Of a stretch of DNA of 64,000 nucleotides, positions 57,671 through 64,000 are shown piece after piece. How positions within the stretch are numbered: the first letter of the stretch is position 1; each line of letters starts with the position of its first letter. Made by a program: the position numbers and the translations under genes. Under the pieces are notes generated by a model, which saw only the letters and a list, made by a program, of their open reading frames with translations, did no database searches and was not told the DNA's origin. Origin of the DNA: Nicotiana tabacum (Eukaryota; Streptophyta; Magnoliopsida; Solanales; Solanaceae); the NCBI RefSeq assembly GCF_000715075.1, contig NC_134087.1:155421436-155485435 (forward strand). Direction: 5' to 3'.

Positions 57671-58381
57671 TCTGCAGATTTGAAGCATACCAACAAGTTT
57701 TCTTAAGTCCAAAACACTCCGTAGCCTATCCGAAACTCACCCGAGTCCTCGGGGCTCCAAACCAAACATTCACACAAGTCTTAAAAAATCATACGAACTT
57801 GCTCATGCGATCAAATCCCCAAAATAACATGTAGAACTACGAATTTAACACCAAATCACATGAAATTTTTAAGAACACTTTGAATCTCAACCGGATGCCC
57901 GCATCACGTCAAATCAATTCCGATTTTTACTCAATTTCACATACATGACTTAAATATTATTTTAAATTTGTATCGGGCTCTGGAACTAAAATACGTGCCC
58001 GATACCAATGAGATCAAATATTAATCAAATTCTTTAAATCATTAGATTTCCAGACTTACAATTTTTAACAAAAATTCATTACTCGGGCTAGGGACCTCCG
58101 AATCCGATTCCGGGCATATGCCCAGGTCCTATATTTCAATACGAACCCATCGGGACTGTCAAAGTACGAGTCCGGATCTGTTTACTCAAAACGTTGACCG
58201 AAGTCAACTAAATCCACTTTTAAAGGCAAACATTATTATTATTCTCAAATTTCCACATAAAGCCTTTTTCGAACCGCGCCCGCACTGCATACACAAATCG
58301 AGGAGGAATAAAATGAGGTTTTGGAAGACTCGAAACATGGAATCGAGTTCTAAAACATAAGATGGCCTTTTGGGTCATCAC

Positions 58382-58635
58382 AATTAGTCAGTTTCAAAAA
58401 GAACGAAATATTTCTACAATTAAAAATAATTCAACTTTAAACTCTTTATTTTACTCATTTTACCCTTAACGAGAAGCTTTTATAACCGCACAAATGTCCT
58501 GGCCCCCACAAAGCTTTTACTCTTAAGCTTTTAAGACCACAAGTTTTAAAAGTCTTCTTTTCTCTCTTAAGTTCTGTGCCGAGTGAAACTGTCTCATCTA
58601 AATTGAAGCTGAGGGATTAATTATAAAGAAAAAAA
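58382..58635. mobile_element. Stowaway-like MITE remnant
   Basis: The right edge reads TAAATTGAAGCTGAGGGA, a decayed form of the (CTCCCTCC)GTTTCAATTTA terminus of Solanaceae Stowaway-type elements. The internal text (TTACCCTTAACGAGAAGC, then GACCACAAGTTTTAAAAGTC, then GTGCCGAGT) matches the same family from memory. The left terminus is missing where the LTR at 58,381 begins. Confidence 0.5.
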
Positions 58636-59300
58636 GTGATAGATATTTTAAACGAACAGGTTTTACTTTAAAAAATAAAAACTAAAATTTCTTAGAAAAC
58701 GACAGACATATCTACAAATATTAAATACAAAATTTAAAAAATCAAAAAGTGCAACAATGGTAACTCTCGGTAATCATAATCAATTAGTAATTGTATAGAA
58801 AGTATCCCAATTCAAATTTTAAGACTCGGTTAGTTATAAAATAAATAAAAATAAAAGTGATAACAATTTTTGGCGGAAGAATTTACTGAAAAATAACTGA
58901 AAATTTAAGATGAAAAGGAAAAAAGCGACAAAATATTTTGGAGGGAGAGATTTTATTGGAAAGAATAAAATTAAAAAAAGAAAAGAAAAAAACACACACC
59001 AAAAAAATAAAAATCAAGATAATAAAATAAGTAAAAAAGGGCGAGAGGGTTACTAGTAGAATGAATAAAAATAAATAAATAAAATTAAAAGTAAAAATAT
59101 ATATAAAAAATAATTAACAAAAGATAAATAAGAGTGCATAATTTTATTAAAAAGAAAAAATAATGTGAAAAAATAACAACAAAGTATGAAACAAACCAAC
59201 AAAAAAAAAGTGAAAAAAATAAAGAAAAGAAGGAGAAGGACCTTTGGTGAAGCTTAGGGTGCTATGCTTAGAAAGGAGGGGCATCCTGGTCTTAAAATGT
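58636..59300. other. AT-rich intergenic sequence
   Basis: Purine- and A-rich DNA (AAAATAAAATTAAAAG-type text) with no gene, repeat boundary or RNA that I can support. Confidence 0.5.
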
Positions 59301-59309
59301 AAAAATTGC

Positions 59310-60135
59310 ACGGAGCGCCCTATTTGGTCGTCCCCATTTAACCTATACCCATTTTTTAAAAAACGTTTAACTTGTACCAAATTCTTAAATAACTTCAGCC
59401 CCCTTTCTCCTCCTCCTTCGTTTTCTTCTTCTTCTGAAATAAACAGCTGAAATATGCAAACAAGCAAATTGAAAGAAATGAACTCCATCTCATCACAACT
59501 AGATGCCAACAAGGAGTTCTCTCTGATCAGATACCATATTACTCTATAAAACTTCAGTAAAATTATCTAAACAAAATTAAAGTACAGAATATTGTGGAAA
59601 AGAATTGGGTAGTCAGCACGATCATTATACAATTTCTGTGTAAAACATAGCGCTTATTTTCTGGTTAATATTGTTTAGTCGTTGACGTGAAAACAACGAA
59701 ACAGAGAAATAATGCACTTGATTTACAAATAGTTAATTGCATTGTCAATACAACAATTGAAAGAAATGGTTGAATGCTAATAGTTGGTGAAGGCTTCATC
59801 AATTGGATCAATGGAGAGGAGCAAATCCAACGGCTTCATATAAGAGTTAATTTTATCCAAGCTTCAGCTCTAGAGCTGAAGTTTCCCAGTCACAACACAG
59901 AAACTTCAGCTCTAGAGCTAAAGTTCGCCAGTTACAAAACAAAAACTTCAGCTCTAGAGCTGAACTTCAGGCTCAGCTACTAGAATGCTGATGTTTTGCG
60001 TGATTGCCTTTGCTACTTCAGCCCCGTGTGCTGAAGTTATGCAAAAAAGCGGGTACACTTGCAATTTTTTTTGCAAAGCGGGCACAAATTAAAATGTGAC
60101 ATAAAAAGCGGGTATAAATGCAAATGCCCTTCTTA
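59310..60135. repeat. Nonautonomous Solanaceae repeat with CTCTAGAG palindromes
   Basis: The left part (CCCATTTTTTAAAAAACG, then ACTTCAGCCC) and right part (GCGGGTACACTTGC, then GCGGGTATAAATGCAAATGC) resemble the two ends of a small dispersed element I recall from Solanaceae. Terminal repeats are only weakly matched and I found no TSD. The middle contains three copies of a 41-43 base unit with the palindrome TTCAGCTCTAGAGCTGAA (59,863-59,880, about 59,906-59,923 with one mismatch, and 59,947-59,964). Confidence 0.45.
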
Positions 60136-60347
60136 AAATCTTCAAAGAGGGCATTTTTATCTTTCTTTTTTTTAAAAAAAAAAAAGAAAAGAAAAGAGGG
60201 GGAGCATTTTGGTCATTAAATCTTTAAAAGGGGCTTTAAGTGTCTTTTTCTTATTCTTTTTCTACCACGGGATAGCAAAATAGTTAGGTCTCGCCCTTTG
60301 ATGAATGAAACTTCTTGCCTCCTATAATTTGCGTAGAACTTTAATGT

Positions 60348-60353
<6 letters not shown>

Positions 60354-60418
<65 letters not shown>
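60354..60418. repeat. (AAT)n microsatellite
   Basis: About 21 uninterrupted AAT/ATA triplets, a likely length-polymorphic locus. Confidence 0.97.
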
Positions 60419-60419
<1 letters not shown>

Positions 60420-61258
60420 ATCATATGATCATTGGCTCAATCCCGAATATAAAATTATTTTAGTCATGACATATTTTTTCACAAGGCTAAGAATAACAAA
60501 AGAATATATACTATGAACATCATTTTCAAATGAAGAAGTATCAAGCGAATATGATCTTAATAATATTTTTGTGCATCAGAAAATAAATATAATGTAATTA
60601 CAAATAATATTAACTATCTTTTTTTATATGATTAAAAATAACGTACAACACACGTAGCAAAAAATTGAGGAAGATTTCGATAGTTTGACCAAACATAAAA
60701 GCCTCCTAATTAGCCCTACCCCTCATGGAAGTCAACGTGCCACTCAAAATCCATACAGTGAAAGACCATGCATGACATGAAAGAAAGGCTTTTGCTTAGA
60801 AGTGCAAGAGGGTGGAATTGAGTGTGATGATCTTGGGAATTAGCGAAGCAATGACAAGTTTTACAAAAAGGTTAGAAATAAAGTTACCTTGTGTTTGTTT
60901 TTCGCGCTACAGAAATAATAAGTGAAGAGTGATAGCTTTTACCTAAAAGATTATGCGAAGACTGAAGAGGAAAAGGAAAAGAACGAATTGCTGATCCTAC
61001 AGCGAAAAAAGAAAGCACATTTGACGGTATTACCTTTTTCATTCTAGTAAAATAAATTAATCGAAAGAGCATAAGTTTAGGAAGGTTCTAATTTTCTCTA
61101 ATGATAATTGATAAATACATTAAATAATTATTATGAAAAAATAAAAATAAGATGAAAACTGAAAAGTATAATATTGTAAACTATTGAAAAAGTTGGAGTT
61201 ATGAAGCAAAACCTGAGAGAACCGAGAAGGTCTATAAAAATTACTACCTTTTACTTAC
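60420..61258. other. Intergenic sequence, nothing identified
   Basis: AT-rich, apparently low-copy DNA. The short minus-strand ORF at 60,884-61,072 lacks any recognisable feature. Confidence 0.4.
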
Positions 61259-64000
61259 CAGCACACCAAGATACAAAAGCTCATGCAAACTACTATCAAC
61301 AATCTCATTTGTTTCTTAAAAACTAAAATTTTAGGATCTGCATGCACCATAGTTAGAGCCTTTAAGGGTTCCAAATGGATAACTTGAGTAGGTTCAAATA
61401 AGACATCCAGCGAAATACTCTGAAGGGCTTTGTTGTATACGAAGTGATCATGCATCAAAGATACAATTGAATTGTTTCTGATACAAGACTTATTAACAGA
61501 AAGGCTCAGCTTTTTCAATATGGAATAAAATGACTATAAAAGAACTTAGAAGTATCAAAATCCACAGATAAATTTGTTCATTTTCCAATCATATCATCTG
61601 CCTTTTCGAAAAAATTTCTGCACATCAATATAAGAATCAGTCAAGTAATTTATGAATATAGGACAAGACTCTAAATAAAGAACCTGTTCCCAACAGTGTT
61701 TGGAGAGAGGGTGGGGGCATGCTTAAGATTCAATCAACAACAGTTCACGAACTCTATGCTGACCACTTCTTTTTTCATCATAATCCGCCAGAAACTAGAG
61801 ATCCAACTTCCATACACCTTATATACCATTGCTGAAAGATTTTGAGCAAACACAAGCTGGAAGCAGACTTTTGGGTTTTGTTCAAATTATAGGGATGCAA
61901 GTATACTTGTCGTGGCAAATAGCTCGATTTGCAAAATCAAGTTTGGCAAAAGAACCAAATCAAGAAGCCACCATGCTTCAGATAGAATTCCATTTATTCC
62001 AGTGGCATGCAACCATCGTAAGAAAAAGAACAAGATATAACTCTTATAAGATGATTCACAACCCAACCTCAGAATGTCACTGATATTTACTTTAACAACT
62101 CGTAGTTCATAAGAAAAGTGGGAAATGTTTCTCCTGGTCTTCAAAAATTAGCAGCGAAGATTATCTGATAGCTGTATCATTAGATTATATCAAAGACTAT
62201 GAAAATATAAAACAAAGAAAAGATCAAATGATTTCATCCAATCCTACCAAATTTGTCAATGTAATATAAGAAAAGATTAAGAAAGAGAGGAAGGCGTGGA
62301 AAATATTCTACCTAGGTAACATAACATGATAATAACCTAAAACTTTCGACTGAAACATTCTTCAAGAATGAAGGCTTGTTAATAATGGAAGGAGCAGCAG
62401 TGTAGCCAGATAGAGCATTCAGCATTGCTTATTCACATTAACTTATTTATGCTCTCTCCCAATACTAAGTTTTACACAATCAGTATTCTAGTTAACCATG
62501 TAGCAACCACAACATTTTTAGCGTATGTTTGAATGTATCCTTAATTTAACCTAAAGCTTCCAAGTGTGCATGTCCTCACTCTAAACATGCACTGTAACTA
62601 TAATCCACTACCGGCCCGCAACTTTCATGGCTAAAATGAAGAATTATATATACCTCTGCTAGATTGAAGAATGAAAAATCATACTCCAGGGTCTGGAGGT
62701 ACTCGCACATGGAAACATGATACACTTTCCTTGATCAAGGAATGTGAAAAAGCAAAAAAGTACTCACTGAAATTAAAAGAAAAAAAAAGAATTCATATGA
62801 GAGACTTCTTCCTTACAAGAAGAAAAAATTACCTCTCAATTTTGTCCGACGAGTCCCCCTTGCTTCTTTCTTGAGATCACACTTTTATTATGCTTTTAAT
62901 CTGAAAGTACAAGATGTCTGAAACATTCCAGTAAACCTCTCATGAAGAGTATCTTTTTGATAACTAAGGTCAGGTGATGTTTCTTTTAGTACAGCCAGCA
63001 ACATGTGCCGGTAATTACAGAGAAAAATACGACCTCTATTGGAGAGAATGCTTTAAAGTTAGATAAGGAAAATGAGCAGAATCAAATAAACAATAGTTTT
63101 ATGCTTCATGGACTCTTCATTTGCCTTGAAACACCAGTGTCGATCAGTTGGTTATGGGTTATTTGTGTGAATCCTCAAAATACACCAAAAAGCATGCTAA
63201 AAATTGAACGTAAATTATTCGTACCTGAGTCCACATACAAAAGGAGACAACAAGACAGAGGAGGAAGATAAGAAAATGCAACAATCTATCCAGTAAGAGC
63301 AACTCAGAAAGAGAGACAAAGACGAGAGGTTGACACGATGGTTGCAATGTTCATAGGTAAACAACAAACATGCATTGCGATGTCTGAAAGTGGAAAACTG
63401 AAATTGCAAAAGCATAAAATATTCTCGTGCATATCTTTTACGAAGAACAGAGGTACTACTAAACTCATCAATTCCTTTAATCAACATCCATAAGATCTGC
63501 CCTCTCTACAAGCAATAAACTCAAGAAATTAGGTATAACAAACAGATCATTTCCCACGTTTTAAAATTGCAGTGAAAATGAAAGAATAGCTGCAAACTTT
63601 AGGTTCCACCTCCGTGTAGTTTCTCCTTTTTCTTCGTGCAACACCGGCATGAATGGCAAGGACATGCTTATTACTTTGGAAGTCGCAATTACTGTGCATG
63701 CAAAAGGAAAATTAGTTTGTTGATAAGCCGAGAGATGTTCCTGCAATTTAGTAGTATTGTGCACTTCAAGATTTGACAAGAAAAGTAGTTTGCACTTCAA
63801 TTTCTTTAGTAGCATCAACAGATATATACTAGACCAACTTATCTTCTTGCAGCTACTGAATGTTCAAAGAAAGAGTTTTCCTTGTTCGTGATTAACAGGA
63901 CCTCCTGTACTGCTATTCCACAGCTACTACCAGCATCTTGGACATCCTTCGTTTTATTCTTGACTTTTAACAAGGAATTTCCATCCTTAAGTTCCTCAAA
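61259..64000 (-). other. Possible 3' part of an unidentified multi-exon host gene
   Basis: Candidate minus-strand exons: 63,843-64,000 (LKDGNSLLKVKNKTKDVQDA, open to the window edge), 63,610-63,691 (NCDFQSNKHVLAIHAG after a CACAG acceptor), 63,442-63,505, 62,654-62,729 (MCEYLQTLEYDFSFFNLAE, AG/GTATAT donor) and 61,259-61,314 (NEIVDSSLHELLYLGVL, perfect GTAAGT donor). The peptides look protein-like and borders resemble splice sites. However, I recognise no family, phases do not join across all pieces, and the first exon ends at AAG/ATAAGT without a GT. It could be a real gene continuing right, a pseudogene or chance. Confidence 0.3.

Larger units (their letters stand above)
56160..58381 (-). 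repeat. LTR-like segment of another Ty3/gypsy family, left end undefined
   Basis: On the minus strand the segment begins TGTGATGACCCAAAAGG at 58,381, a start I recall from Solanaceae chromovirus LTRs. It contains short repeats with GGGTTGCACACGGCAACAGG (56,270-56,450) and a cluster of GCAAATGCGA palindromes (57,415-57,670). No internal coding region or second LTR is visible, and no TSD was found. It may be a solo LTR or the site into which Athila inserted. Confidence 0.5.

Noticed and set aside
57298..57834. Several overlapping ORFs on both strands
   Set aside because: Palindromic GCAAATGCGA repeats open frames on both strands; no protein similarity is visible.
61829..62144. Short ORFs on both strands
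   Set aside because: Similar open lengths on both strands in AT-rich DNA, with no motif or splice support.

Overview
The window is plant DNA, most likely from a Solanaceae species with a large repeat-rich genome such as Nicotiana. That assignment is an inference from the repeat families (Athila and Tat-type Ty3/gypsy elements, a hAT element with TAGGGGTG ends, a Stowaway-like remnant, an LTR rich in GCAAATGCGA palindromes). I see no intact host gene. Almost everything from 1 to about 58,400 is nested transposable elements, nearly all with their coding sense on the minus strand.

Layout. The oldest frame is an Athila-type Ty3/gypsy retrotransposon on the minus strand. Its 5' LTR starts its body at 55,110 and runs right to roughly 56,150. 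A tRNA-Asp-type primer site is at 55,087-55,104 and gag at 53,409-54,988. Its internal sequence then continues in three further blocks: gag end/protease/start of RT at 30,595-32,081, RT/RNase H/integrase at 4,720-7,786, and a third ORF plus 3' noncoding sequence at 1-4,406. Its 3' LTR lies outside the window. Three elements interrupt it, each with exact target-site duplications (TSDs): Tat-1 (7,787-30,594, TSD ctatc), Tat-2 (32,082-53,408, TSD accgc) and a 1.1 kb nonautonomous hAT element (769-1,871, 8-bp TSD atcaccat) carrying a captured protein-kinase exon. A further 496-bp insertion of unknown type splits the Athila integrase.

The two Tat/Ogre-like elements share one plan, read right to left: long LTR (4.4 or 3.4 kb), primer site, leader, an extra ORF1 (DUF7745-like), gag-protease-G-patch, a short spacer that looks like an intron, RT-RNase H-second RNase H-integrase, and a 3-4 kb 3' region full of tandem repeats ending in a polypurine tract. 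Both are decayed by stops and frameshifts. Their pol genes are very similar, but their ORF1 and LTRs are much more diverged.

The most interesting signal is a 45-50 nt imperfect palindrome. It occurs four times in each Tat element at matching places: before ORF1, between ORF1 and gag, after pol, and beside the polypurine tract. The inner stem shows compensatory base changes between the two elements, which points to a conserved RNA structure.

Right end. 56,160-58,381 resembles an LTR of another Ty3/gypsy family. It is followed by a Stowaway-like remnant, AT-rich DNA, a small nonautonomous repeat with three copies of a perfect palindrome, and an AAT microsatellite. From about 61,000 to 64,000 the DNA looks like low-copy genic sequence with possible minus-strand exons that I cannot assign to a family.
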